Shown: piece by piece, positions 28,201-39,419 of the stretch
Numbering within the stretch: the first letter of the stretch is position 1
Layout: every line of letters starts with the position of its first letter
DNA from: Tanypteryx hageni
Lineage: Eukaryota; Arthropoda; Insecta; Odonata; Petaluridae
Reading direction: 5' to 3'
DNA: 64,000 nucleotides
NCBI GenBank assembly: GCA_028673005.1
Contig: CM054116.1
Coordinates: 81,542,572-81,606,571 of the forward strand
Program-made: the position numbers and the translations under genes
Notes under the pieces: model-generated
What the model saw: the letters and a program-made list of their open reading frames with translations, nothing else
Told to the model about the DNA's origin: nothing
Database searches by the model: none

Positions 28201-30880
28201 ATTTCCAAACGAACTTCTTCCTATCCTCGCAACACAACTGCCCCCTCCCCCTCCCTAGCTCTTCTTTCTCTTCAGTTCCTTTTGATTCCTTTTCCTCCCG
28301 ATCCCTCCCCCTCCCCTCCTCTCCCTCCCCTTACCAAAAACGCCCCCGCACCCCACCCTGTTGCTTTCGCCTCATTACACGCCACCTTATTCCGTCCCGC
28401 GTGCACCCAAGGACCTTAAACTACACTTGACCTCCATTCTTACCCGCTTTAATATTATATTTTTCCTCCTCTTGTGGCATCGAAAAAAATGCACGCTCTC
28501 GTTCAACGCTCGTTAGATGTGGAATCTATTGCTAGGTTTTCGATGCATGAATTTCTGCTACTCTAAAAGAAATTCGCCGTCGCTCTCAATTCTATGTACA
28601 TGTATAGCTGCATCTTATAAACGTAAATATATGTAGGCATATGTATATGTACCTATATTATGTGTATTAGTGTATATGTATATTTGTATGTACATGTTTA
28701 AAGCTTCGTTGATAACATCTCAAGGGACTTAAATGGATTTCAATAACGAGGTATCATCCTGCAAATAAAATTACGTAATTAGTGGACCATTTCCTTTGAT
28801 AAATTTCACTTTAATGAAAATTATGTCTCACATTAATGGCAATGATTCTTCCGTATTTATCTTTAATTTTTTACATTAAATATTACGAGGTAGTACCTAT
28901 TTTCGCAGAAGACAACTGCGCTCCCTACGAACATATAGTAAAACCAAATTTTTATCAACTAGATTTTATTTACATTGTATAAATATGTAAATAAATGTGT
29001 CTCTGTATGTTAATGCATACATACACATCCGACACTTCTGATTGAAGAAGTTGTCGAAAGGACTCCCTCGTAGTAGGTGAAGTAAAGGGCATTAATGTAA
29101 TCGTGCATTTACGAGGACGTATTTACTCTATGAATCGCGTTCACGCATCTCTCTTTTGTTGTAGTCACAGTTTACATATTTTAAAGATGTCTAATTCTGT
29201 TATTGATACATCATTTTTTATTCCCTTAACTTCGGTAATACAATATTTTACTTAAAATAAATGGCGAAAGCTTCTGCTTTCTCAAATATTTTGAGTGTTT
29301 GTATGACTTGACTCTTGAGTCAAAAATTCTTTCAAAAACGAACACATAAACATCTGTCCTCTTATTGGTGGGTTAGCAAGCAAGTCGTCTCATTTAGCCT
29401 CCTATTGTTGAACAATTTACTATGGGAGTTATTATTCGTCTTTTCAAATTAATGTGATCGATTTAATATATTTTTCCACTCGCTTACACATATTATAATT
29501 TGCCATACACTGAAATATCCCTCCTCCTGCATTCCCTACCCAAAATTCCTTAAATAACATCGCCCTTCTGCAGCGCCCCTTTGCACCCTCTTCTTATCAT
29601 ACTCCGCCCTCCTCTCTACTACGGCGTAGCAGCATATCACCCTCCCTCTCTCATTCTCTCTTTCTTCCTTCCCCTCCCTCATTCTCTCTCCTTCTGTCCC
29701 CATCTCATCGAAAGAAAGGACCAATCTTCCGGCACCTTTTTTTCGATTCAGTGCCAACCCATAAAAAATTTTTATCTCCGAGACATATCGTACACGTGAA
29801 TTTCAGAAATAACATTCGTTTGTTTTTTCATCTTTGATGACCAATTATTTTGTGTGGCCGCATGGATTGTCATATAATTGATGCTTTATGTTTTTTTAAT
29901 TTTGCGAATAGATTCGGCGAATTTATTCTACTTTAACTCACATACCGTAACTTTTTTCGTTAATAAATTTGGTCAAGTATTTAACATGTAAATTTCAGAA
30001 TGAGTAAGTTTTATGGAATATATTGCCCAGTCATAAACTAATAAATAAAAGTTGGCAAAGGAAGATGAAATAAACTTTTTTTTCGAGGATACCCATTATG
30101 CTTATCTTAATTGGATGCGTTGCATGATCTGTGAAGATATCATTACGGCGAGAGAATGTACATTTCTTTTCCTTTTTGCTGTCCTACATTTTGGTAAAAT
30201 TCTACGAAATTTCGAATGCTATTGTTTTTTTCACTTCAGAATGGAATCCTTAATTGAAATGCAAAAATGTTTCTCCTTCATGAAATATGGATGAAAGAAA
30301 ATTTGCAAGATGGTGAAAAATAGAAATTTTTGCGACCGAGTTCGGTGCTTTGCCCCGGGATCTTATGCGTCGTGTGATACAATAATGTAATGCGAAAAAG
30401 AAAGCCTTTAAGGGGCTAGAATATAATCAAAAGGGAAAAAAATGCAACTGTTCCTCGACTTTATAATTATTGCTGCAAACTCGTCTGAAATTCTGAAATT
30501 ATAAGTTTGGACATTAAAATTCTAAATCTCAACGAGAGGTAAAATTTTCCCTTATTTATTTTAAATGCAATAGAGAAAACAACGTAATCTACAATTACAT
30601 TTATGTATATCTAGTATCTGATTGATTGGAAGTCTTGATACATTTTAGGTGTGTTTGAAATAGATAATTCAATGGTAACTCTCCATCGAGTTCCCCTACC
30701 TTTGTTTCGTCGAAATTTACTCACCATCACCTCGGTCAACCCAGACAAGTTTTTCTCGAAAGATTTTCCAAGAAACGGGGAAGTTGGCGGATAAAGAGGA
30801 AAAATATCGAACAATACGTTATATTTCGGTAGCGTATCCATCAACTGACCCGCCACACTACGCCTAACGCTCCTTACACT
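28200..30880. other. Mixed non-coding DNA
   Basis: C-rich patches at 28230-28350 and 29630-29700 and a TATATGTA-rich patch at 28590-28700, with AT-rich DNA between. No gene seen. Confidence 0.45.
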
Positions 30881-31510
30881 CTCGCCCTTTCCTACCTTCT
30901 CCCCCTTTCTACCTCCCTTCCTTTCCCCGCCTACCTACCCCCGCACCTCCGCCGCGCCCCCTTTTCCACCGGCATCCCACCCCTCCGCCACCCTTACAGG
31001 ACGCTCTCTCGAACACACACACACACAAACACACACCCAGGCACCACCTCACACTATTTACTTTCGGCGTCACCTCATCCCTCCTTCCCCATTCCATCCG
31101 AACGAAACTCCTACGCATAACGACGGGACGCTTTCCCTATCCCCTTCGAACGCACATACGCACAAACGCATACGCACGCACACGCGAAAACAACGCGACG
31201 TCTCGATCCCACTTCGCATCGCACCCAGAAAATCGAGATGAATTTCTCCCAAAAAAAATCGAAAAATAATATCACCCGCGCATGACCGCCGACCTCGAAA
31301 CGCAGCGAGTGACTCCATCGCCAGCTCGGGAAAGAAAAACCAATATTCGCTAGGAAAAGTGATAAAGATCGAGTCATGGCGAATTCCGTGGATGCAATTG
31401 AATGTTACTCACCCGTAGGTATTTTCCTCCCCGGGAGTTCTCCGTTCCTTCGCTCCCTCCTGCTTCCCCGGCCGATGTTCTCTCACTCCAGCGAAGCAAG
31501 GATGATCTCC

Positions 31511-31545
<35 letters not shown>

Positions 31546-31950
31546 GACTCCTTTCACTTCCCGAAAAATAGCCTTCTCTCTCCGGAAGACGTTTAGAACG
31601 CAACCTCGACTCCCTCTTTCCTCCTTCGGCTTCTCTCGATTCCGGTTCTCCTTTTCCTACCTCTCTCGCTCTTTCTCTTTCGATCTCTCTCTTTGTCTAT
31701 CAGCCGCAGCCGTCTCTTTACGCTCGCGACGAGGTCTCCGCCATCTTGTCGCTAGGACGGCGGTGTCTCCGTCTGGCGGACGCTGCGGTGTACTGAATCG
31801 CGGCGGTGGCGCGCGTGTCGACCGGGCGAAGCGTCATGGTCGGTTGCGGGGGATGGGAGGGAAGGGAGAGGGAAGAGGTGAGGGTGTAGGTAGGGGGGAG
31901 GAGAGGGATTGGAGTATAGGAGAGGGATTTCGGAGAGGAAAATGATGAGG
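30880..31950. promoter_or_regulatory. CpG-rich block, candidate promoter region
   Basis: CG dinucleotides are much denser than elsewhere in the window. The block holds a C-rich part (30880-30990), CA/CG runs (31010-31195), a (CT)n run (31508-31545) and the motif CCGCCATCTTG. Such a block upstream of a long plus-strand gene could be a promoter or noncoding first exon. No TATA box or clean initiator can be fixed, and the direction is unknown. Confidence 0.35.
31738..31748. promoter_or_regulatory. YY1/Pho-like motif CCGCCATCTTG
   Basis: Matches the conserved YY1-family core (reverse complement CAAGATGGCGG), which often lies just downstream of transcription starts in animals. Its position in the densest CpG part of the window supports a regulatory role, but a single short motif is weak evidence. 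Confidence 0.35.
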
Positions 31951-32500
31951 GAGAAGGAGGTACCAAACGGATGGTTGGGAAAGAAGAGAGAGGTAGGGAG
32001 AGTAAGAGAAATGGCCCGACATATAGGCGCCCTTTTTCTCTCTCTCCAGAGTCCGGACAATCAAACACTACCGCTCTATCTTTCTCTCTCTTCTTCCATC
32101 CCTTTCCTCCTTTCATCATTTCTCCCTCGTCCCTAATCTTAAGGTGCAGGTGTACTAGCCCCGGGCTCACATATTTTTAAAAACTCAACCCAATTATTAA
32201 TTTCTCACGCTTGCCGCGATGAGACTCTTCGTCGGACCGCTCCTCTCCGTCTTACGGCAGTATTTTTAGTATCGATGCAATGATACGCGTACTCCGGCTA
32301 ATTTCCGTTCTGACTCCTATCGCGTCTTATTGTTTGTGCGTTAGTTACCAAAAACATTCTCAATTAAACAAGCGAGGAAAGAACTGGTGAATCAAATATT
32401 AACGGCTTTATCAAATAAAAAATTTGGGTATACGTTCTTATAATGTTAGACTGTATTTTCATTTTTAAAAACGTAAAACTCAATCCAATAAAAAGTTATT

Positions 32501-32690
32501 TAAAACATACCTCACCACAGTTAATCAGTTGTAATATAATTTTTATTCTTTTCGAAAAAAAAATCAACGTTTTAAAACTCCACTTTTATTGTCATAGCAA
32601 CGTAAACGAAACGAAATTTTTCTGCAATAACGGACCCGTATAGATAGTTAATAATTTTTTTAAAATCCTGCTCAAGGGCAAACTATTCTG
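32501..32690. repeat. Dispersed repeat, copy 2
   Basis: Same ordered blocks as 10889-11085 (TTATTTAAAACATACCTCAC, TAGCAACGTAAACGA, ATCCTGCTCAAGGGCAAA), in the same orientation. The right end then differs from copy 1. Confidence 0.65.
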
Positions 32691-32694
32691 AAAA

Positions 32695-32820
32695 TTTGAT
32701 TGCTCTAAGTTAAACGGTGTATAACTAGTTCACTAATTTAATGTTTTATAACTTAAGGCTATAACAACCCCTTAAAAATTGGATTGCTCTAACTTTAATG
32801 GTGTAGAAGTAATTCACCAG
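32695..32820. repeat. Two imperfect direct repeats of about 40 bp
   Basis: GATTGCTCTAAGTTAAACGGTGTA and, about 80 bp later, GATTGCTCTAACTTTAATGGTGTA, each followed by a similar GTTCAC/ATTCAC end. Possibly part of the adjoining dispersed repeat. Confidence 0.5.
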
Positions 32821-33262
32821 ACACGGAAGTGGGAAGGAGGAACGAACTGACTAAACGACTACATTAGTGGATTCTTTTTAAACCCGTTAATAAAATATTT
32901 ATATTTATATAATAGTCACAGGAAAGGACTGACTTGAATTACAAATTACATGTTCAGTCATGTTTTTCTACTTGATTGTTCTTTGTGATGAATATTAGAG
33001 ATGCCAAAGAGGGTACTTAATCTTCCAATTTTTCTACTTCAGTGCTTATTCTGGATTTTGTTTTCAGCCAAAAGACATAGCAATAATTTTCTATTGACTT
33101 AATTGTCGTGTAGTTTATATCCACTTACCTCAGTTGGGATATCATACAAGCGGTCGGACGTTTTTATTCGTTGCATTTGTGAGGGGTGATATATAATTGG
33201 AATGTCAATGAATTTTGCATTATTATGTATTAAATACATTATATTTTACTGCACTTAAATAC

Positions 33263-33448
33263 GCATCTTAATGCAAAATCTATATGAGGCTACAAAAACT
33301 TATTATTTCAGAACTCTTTAATTGGACTAACATTAAGTACGAGTAAGAATTTGCTAAATATATATATATATATATATATGTTAGTCCAATAAAAGAGTTC
33401 TGAAATAATAAGTTTTTGTAGCTTCATATAGATTTTGCATTAAGACGC
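33263..33448. repeat. Near-perfect palindrome, two 71-bp arms with a 44-bp TA-rich loop
   Basis: The left arm 33263-33333 and right arm 33378-33448 are reverse complements with about three mismatches and no gaps. The loop ends in a (TA)n run. Arms this similar imply a young inverted duplication or a foldback element; no target duplication was seen. Confidence 0.9.
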
Positions 33449-33461
33449 CCCCAGCAGCCTG

Positions 33462-33533
33462 CCAACTTGGTCCCCAACTTGGTTACCAACTTGGTCCCCA
33501 ACTTGGTTCCCAACTTGGTCCCCAACTTGGTAA
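33462..33533. repeat. 12-bp minisatellite, six copies
   Basis: Six head-to-tail units of CCAACTTGGTNN, the last two bases varying. The core CCAA-CTTGG is itself nearly self-complementary. It lies 14 bp after the palindrome. Confidence 0.92.
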
Positions 33534-33597
33534 GTGTCCGCTGGGCTTCCCTCAACACCTTGTTGCCACCCTCATCACTACCTTTTCTTTTCCTTGA

Positions 33598-33645
<48 letters not shown>
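33598..33645. repeat. (TA)n microsatellite
   Basis: An uninterrupted TA run of over 40 bp. Confidence 0.95.
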
Positions 33646-33649
33646 CTGT

Positions 33650-34540
33650 TAATTTAGCGTTGTATTCTTAACTTTTTCAATGCTAGTTATAGGACTATTC
33701 TGATTGTTAATGTTTGATTATCAAAGAATGAATTGTGTTTCATATAAAAATGTGCTTAGTATTTTCGTTAGGAAATTTCCGTTATAAACGCTTTCCATCT
33801 GATTATAAAGATTTATATAATTTCTATCATACAATTATATTTGAATTATCATAGATCAGAAGCACAAGCTAATTTCATTTGTTTCAATATTTGACTAAGA
33901 GAAACATGTTTTTTATAATTTATAAAAACGTATCTTTATGCAAAGTTGACAAGCTTTTTGAGCCATTAAATCAAACTCTGACACTTATCTATTTTAAATT
34001 TATTAGGGAACAAAAAACTAAATAAACGCATTTGAAAATAACGATATAATTGACAATTAAAATAACTAACACCTATAAAATACAAAACAATAAATAATAA
34101 ATTTTGGTATTTCACGGATTTTATACTCTAGTTGAGGAATTTATTATTCCAGGCAACAAAATTTATATTTTCGAGAATTTTGCATAAATGACAGCTCCAG
34201 CGTAATCATTTCTAATTAACGCTTCCTAGTAATTAAATTTGAAAGATATTTCGTGGATTGAAATAACCGAAACAAACATAAATGTGCGTGTTTAAACAAT
34301 GCTCAGTGATATTTTTCTTAGAAAACCTAATTAGAAAATGTGCTTAAATTGTCCTTAATTTACATAGGTTCATGAAAACGATATTTTAAATTAGTAGTCA
34401 TAATAATTATATGAACTATGATTTAATTAATTCTTATTATATGATTAAAAAATAAAACGAAAATTGTCCTCCTAATAATCACTTAACATCGTTATCTCGT
34501 CAAAATTTTACATTTCAGGAGTAAACCCTGACCTACGCAC
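33650..34540. other. AT-rich DNA, no recognised feature
   Basis: No coding or repeat structure found. Confidence 0.5.
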
Positions 34541-34779
34541 GTGCAAGGAGTTAATGGAAACAAATTCCTCCAAAAGGTTCATCTCGTCTCCTACCTCACT
34601 CACTGCAACAGAACTGTTAAACAGGCGCGTTCGGGGCATGCGGAAGCAAAACTCTGTGGAAATACCGGAGACGTGAGAAGTTTGAAAGAGGAAGGGAAAG
34701 ATGGCGGAGTAAAAAGGAAGGACATGCGAACTCGAGACGGAAGTTAGCGGAGAACAAAATTACGCAACTTTTTTTCTCT

Positions 34780-36118
34780 CCATCAAAACTGCCCTGTCTT
34801 TTGCGGTCGAAGACTTCTCGCTATCACTCCCCTCTCTCCTCCATCTTTTCCTCCGCTTCCTTCTCCCTCCCTCTTCTCTCCTGCCCCTGTTTTTTTTAAC
34901 TTTTCCCTACGCCGTACGCCACGGAAGTTTACGCCCAGAGCTTCGTCCCTACCACCGCTAGATGGAGAAAGAGTCGAGCGAGAAAAAGGGAGATAAGGCG
35001 GTGAGAACGGAGAAGAGAGGAGAAAGAGAGAGAGAGAGTGGAAGAAAAATGAGTGGAAGGAGGATCTGTACAGGAAAACCTCCTCTCAACCTCTCACCTC
35101 CCTGCCTTTCTCCGAGAGAGATCAGAAAGAGCTGGAGAGATGGAAAAAGGGGGAATAGGACGTTAAGGGACTGGGGACGCTTAGCCTAGAACAAATGAAA
35201 GGAGAGAAAGAGAAAGAAAGACGCGTGGATTTAATACGGAAAGGGAGAAAGGCGGGTGAATAGGCAGTCAGAGTGAGAGGGAGAGAGAGAGATGGAGGCG
35301 AAAGCGAGGGAGGGGAAGGGAGGAGGCAGAAGCTGGGAACAAGAACGAAGCGGTAGAAGGGGAACGAAGCTCGATCCGCGCGCCGCCCTCTATCGATTTG
35401 GCGAGGAACTGAGGTGATCCGGTCAGACTGGGTAAGTCACACGCTCAACGTTTCCCCCGTGTTTTAACGCTTCTAGATCTTCATTTTTTTATTTCTCCCC
35501 GCCTACCACAACGCTTCATTCTTACCTTCTCCCTATCTCGTCCTTCACTTTGCGTGAGTCTTAAAAAAGTCTTTATCTATCCGTTTAGCGTCATCTTCAA
35601 ACTCCTTCTCTAACGCGATAACCCTCATAAATAAAACCTCGCCGCTACCTCGCTCCCTCGTCCCGTTTTCCGCCTGATTATTTTCGTAGCTCTTTTGTTT
35701 ACCCGCACCCCGTGCCATACGCCTTTCGATCTTTCTCCATACCGCGTCTGTGTAGTTTCGCACGTTTCGATCCTCTTCGCTTGTACTTAGATTCCATCGC
35801 GGAGGAGTTTATAGGGCGCGAATGAAATATGTAAGTCTGAACGTGGGAGCGTGTGGGAACCGGGTTATTTCCGTCCGCTTATTTTATGGCGTTTTTAACC
35901 TTGGTCGAGTCCCGCGCGGACATCCTTCCTTTTCTCCCTTAACTCTCATCCGCGCGTTTTCTCTCAATCCCTGCTGACCGCTTACGTCTGTTCCGCGCCA
36001 GCGCTTTCGCGCGAGTTTGTGCTGTCATTCTCTTTCCTCTCCGTCTCGGATATAGAGAGGATTCCGCTTTTTATATTGATATGTTTATACCTATAATATA
36101 GAAATATCTTGTGCTGAC

Positions 36119-36150
<32 letters not shown>

Positions 36151-37330
36151 CGCTTCCCTTTTCCTTGCCGAGATTTTCGTCAACGTCGATTACGTCCGGG
36201 TGAAAGAGAAGAGACTGCTAAGAGAGAGAGAGAAGGAAGAGGGTGTGCGAAAGGAAGGGAGGGAAAGGAGAGAGGTAGAGAGTGCGTGTGTGCGAAGGAG
36301 AACGAGGAAGGGTTTTCTCAGTTTAGTACGCACAGCGGGGAGGCGCGTTCCGTTTCTCTCTCTCTTCCTATTCCTTTCTCTCTCTCTCTCTGTACATCTT
36401 CCATCTCTCTCTTCCTCTCGCTCACGTTTCAAGTTTACTCTATAGGCCACCAATCGTGGCGCCAGGGTCGGCAGCTCGGCGTTATGATCATCGATGAGTG
36501 GGCAGAAGTCGGGATACCAAGCACTCCGTCTCCGAGAAACAGCTGTGAGAGATTTCGATATATTCGCCCATAAATCCTTTATCTGCGTGCGTAAAAAGGC
36601 GTGCTTATAATACGTGTTTTTATACATTAAATAAGTCGTGCGTAATATATATATACATATATATGTGCGTGCTGGTCGGATGAGACTTCGACCGGTGAAA
36701 CGTTTTGCATCTCTTCTACATTTCGTCCTACTTCTAGTGCGGTTGTAATAATATTTTTGAAAAAAGAAGGAACTCCTGCGTCGTCTTCTTTCGTCGCCAT
36801 CTCTCTCAAACCAAACGGAACCGTGGAGCGGAGATACAAAGAAAAGAGAAAACATTTGTTTACAAGCCTCCCCGAGATAAGAACCGACGGTTTCCAGCGG
36901 AGGAGATCGCCGTGTCCGTGTGTTTGTGTACGTGTTGTTGTTGTTGTTGTTTTTTAGAGTGTGTTTTTATTATAAATGTGCTTTCAAGGTTGACGAGTGG
37001 TTTTCTGCATGCATGCATTTATAAATCTCTTCCTTTTAAACTTTAATTCTTTTAAAAGTTCTCATTCGAAACCGTACACTTCTTTTGGCGATTACTACGC
37101 AAATTTCTGTGCGTGCGGGTACCGTTTTTTCTCCCTTTTGTTTGTAGAGGGATTCCTCCTCCGTTGATTGATTTTCGAAAGTTGTGATGCGTTAACGGCC
37201 GCGCGCATTGTGTGGGAAGGGATACTCGTCGATGGCAATTAATTAAGAGCGTTTTCGCGGGATGGAATGTTTGACGTACAACACACGTCCGTAGCTCAGG
37301 GAAATGTAGGTCAGGTTAGCGGGAATGTTC
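34780..37330 (+). promoter_or_regulatory. GA-rich and CpG-rich block with a strong splice donor; candidate 5' exon region
   Basis: Purine-rich GAGA stretches (34980-35330) are followed by a CpG-rich segment (GATCCGCGCGCCGCC near 35375) and a donor-like CTGG|gtaagt at 35432 on the plus strand. GAGA tracts near starts are common in insect promoters. This is a plausible noncoding first exon for the gene that codes from 45.6 kb. Other GC-richer patches with CT, CA and GTT repeats follow to 36960. No transcript evidence. Confidence 0.35.
36118..36151. repeat. (CA)n/(TA)n compound microsatellite
   Basis: Short CA run passing into a TA run. Confidence 0.85.
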
Positions 37331-37559
37331 AATCGTTTCCCTGTATTCCCTTAGCCCTCCCCCAACCCCTAGAGACCCACCCAATTCCTCCGCCCACCGC
37401 CCAAATCGCCCTCCACGCTCTCCACCTACTCCACCCGCCTACGATACTCGATCCGAAAATTTTCCGATTTCTCGTTTTTATCCCTTTTTTCCGAGAACTG
37501 CCGTTCTCTCACTCCGCGGGTAATTCTTTATCGTAAAAAACCGTTCATCCGTTTATCTT

Positions 37560-38720
37560 TTCTAGCTCCTGCTCCCCCCCTCCCTCCTCCCTCTCCTCTC
37601 TCTCTCCCTCCCTCTATAAGCCCACCATTCAAATGAGCACGTTCCAACTCATTCGGCGATTTTCGTTTTTCTTTCATATTTTTTTAAATAGGATCTTTAT
37701 TCGATAAAAAACCTTAGCCTCTTTTTAACGAATGTTTTTATATTATCAGAGAATGATTTTTTTCATCGTAAGATTCACAAAATTATATAAATTGTTGATC
37801 TCGTTTTATAGCCTCTTTTCCAATTTAAACACAATATCCTGATTGATAATTTAGTCAATAGCCGTAACGTCACATAGGTGAGAAATTGTACTCTAATTGG
37901 GGTAAAATCGCAAAACTTTGCCTGCTGTGGACACGCCCGAATCATTTGGAAGTGATAGATTTTTCTTTTTTCTTTCGTTCCTTTTCCGGGATGGTGATAA
38001 AAATTTAATCAACGTACTGTTATTTTATTGTCTCAGATTCCTGTATCCTTTTCTTTCATATCGAAAAAAGAAATGTTTTTCAGCCAGTTTTTTCTCCGAA
38101 TCTGCCCACCTGCTCCACTTCTTCCATTTCACCTCGGTCCCCCACTTTCGAGTGTTCCTATGAACGGCGCTAGTAGAGCACACGTTTTCTAGGTCAGACA
38201 ACCAAGCCGCTCCCCTCGACCTCAATTGAACGTAGGCGCTCCATTTCCCACTCGATACCAATTTCTTTGCGGTCCTTTCGTTGATATCGCCGTCACCAAC
38301 TTACTTCATAAACAATTTCTTATTACGCATAAGTCATTTCCTAAGTCCGCTCATTGGCGCTTTCTGCTTCCCAGTTAAAATCTACTCTTTTTCTTTGCCA
38401 TTTTTTTAATAGGGCGAACCGTTCAATACATAGAAAAATTACATTCTTTATCAGAAGAAAAATTATTAGATTTTAATATTTATTTACATGTTTTCGGATT
38501 AATTCAATGGAAAATCCTATTTTCGGATGCCTGTACTACCTGTTAGTTTAAGCCCATCCAAATTTTATAGTTTCAACAAGCACAAGTTTTGCGTTGTCGG
38601 TAAAGCTAATGCATTTGGGGTGGCCTCTTGGTAACCATGACAACGCGGAGGTGGAAGTAAAAGGAGAGGGAGAGAAGGAGAAAATCTTTCTTTTTTAAGA
38701 TGACGCCACCGTAAGGATTC
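37560..38720. other. Mixed non-coding DNA
   Basis: C/T-rich patch at 37560-37620, otherwise AT-rich; no exon-like frame with splice sites. Confidence 0.45.
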
Positions 38721-38729
38721 CCTCCTTGT

Positions 38730-39415
38730 AGTGTACCCTGCTTCCTCCCCTCGAGATTCTCGTACTTATCTCACGTCCTCTTTTCCTTCCTTCCTCTCTC
38801 TTTCATTCCCTACATCTCGTACTCCACCTCTTTCTCTTCCACGCCCTCTTTGTGCCACTACCTCTTTCCCTTACCATCTCGATTCTCCCATCCCTTACCT
38901 TCCTCGCCACCCTCAAACGCCCGCTCGGCGAGTCCAACTATCCCCGTGCCTCCACCACCCCTTCCTCCTTTCCCGCGCCTCCCCATTCTTACACGCCCGG
39001 AGTTCCCCCTCCCACCGTCGCGCCGTCCCACACTCCCACTCTCTCTCTCTCTCTCTCCGTAACCCTTTCCTCCGTCCCGTCCACCGACGCTCGTCTCTCT
39101 CCTCTCCTCTCCTTCCCTCACCCATTCCATCCACTCCAATTCTTGGTTACATTCACCATACACCGTCGTTCTCCCCCGTGTCCCTTCTTTCTCTCTCTTT
39201 CTCCTTCTCCCCTTCCCCTCCCCCCTCCCTCTTCGCAATTCTCGACCTTCCCAAGACGATATTCGAAGGGAAGGGGAAATGCTCTGCTGTAGGGTTGAAC
39301 GTGTGTTTGCGCGTGTGTGTATGTGTCTGAATGGGTCCGTGTGTGCGTCTGTCTGTCTGTGTGTATCTGTGTGTGTGCCAGCGTGTGTGCCTGTGTGTGT
39401 GTGTGTGTGTGCCCG
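38730..39415. repeat. Pyrimidine-biased tract followed by a (TG)n-rich stretch
   Basis: C/T-rich at 38730-39240, including a (CT)n run at about 39039-39057, then impure TG repeats at 39300-39411. The long frames on both strands (up to 272 codons) have Ser/Pro/Leu or Arg/Gly/Glu composition that tracks the bias and are not genes. Confidence 0.8.
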
Positions 39416-39419
39416 TACT

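Noticed and set aside
31376..31945. 189-codon frame starting MANSVDAIECYS in the CpG-rich block
   Set aside because: Has an ATG but soon becomes Ser/Leu/Arg low complexity over the CT run, with no conserved motif. A 5' UTR or promoter is more likely, though a short N-terminal exon cannot be fully excluded.
36190..36855. 221-codon minus-strand frame in the candidate promoter block
   Set aside because: Crosses GA and TA/CA repeats, has no family motif, and seems to be a chance frame in GC-richer DNA.
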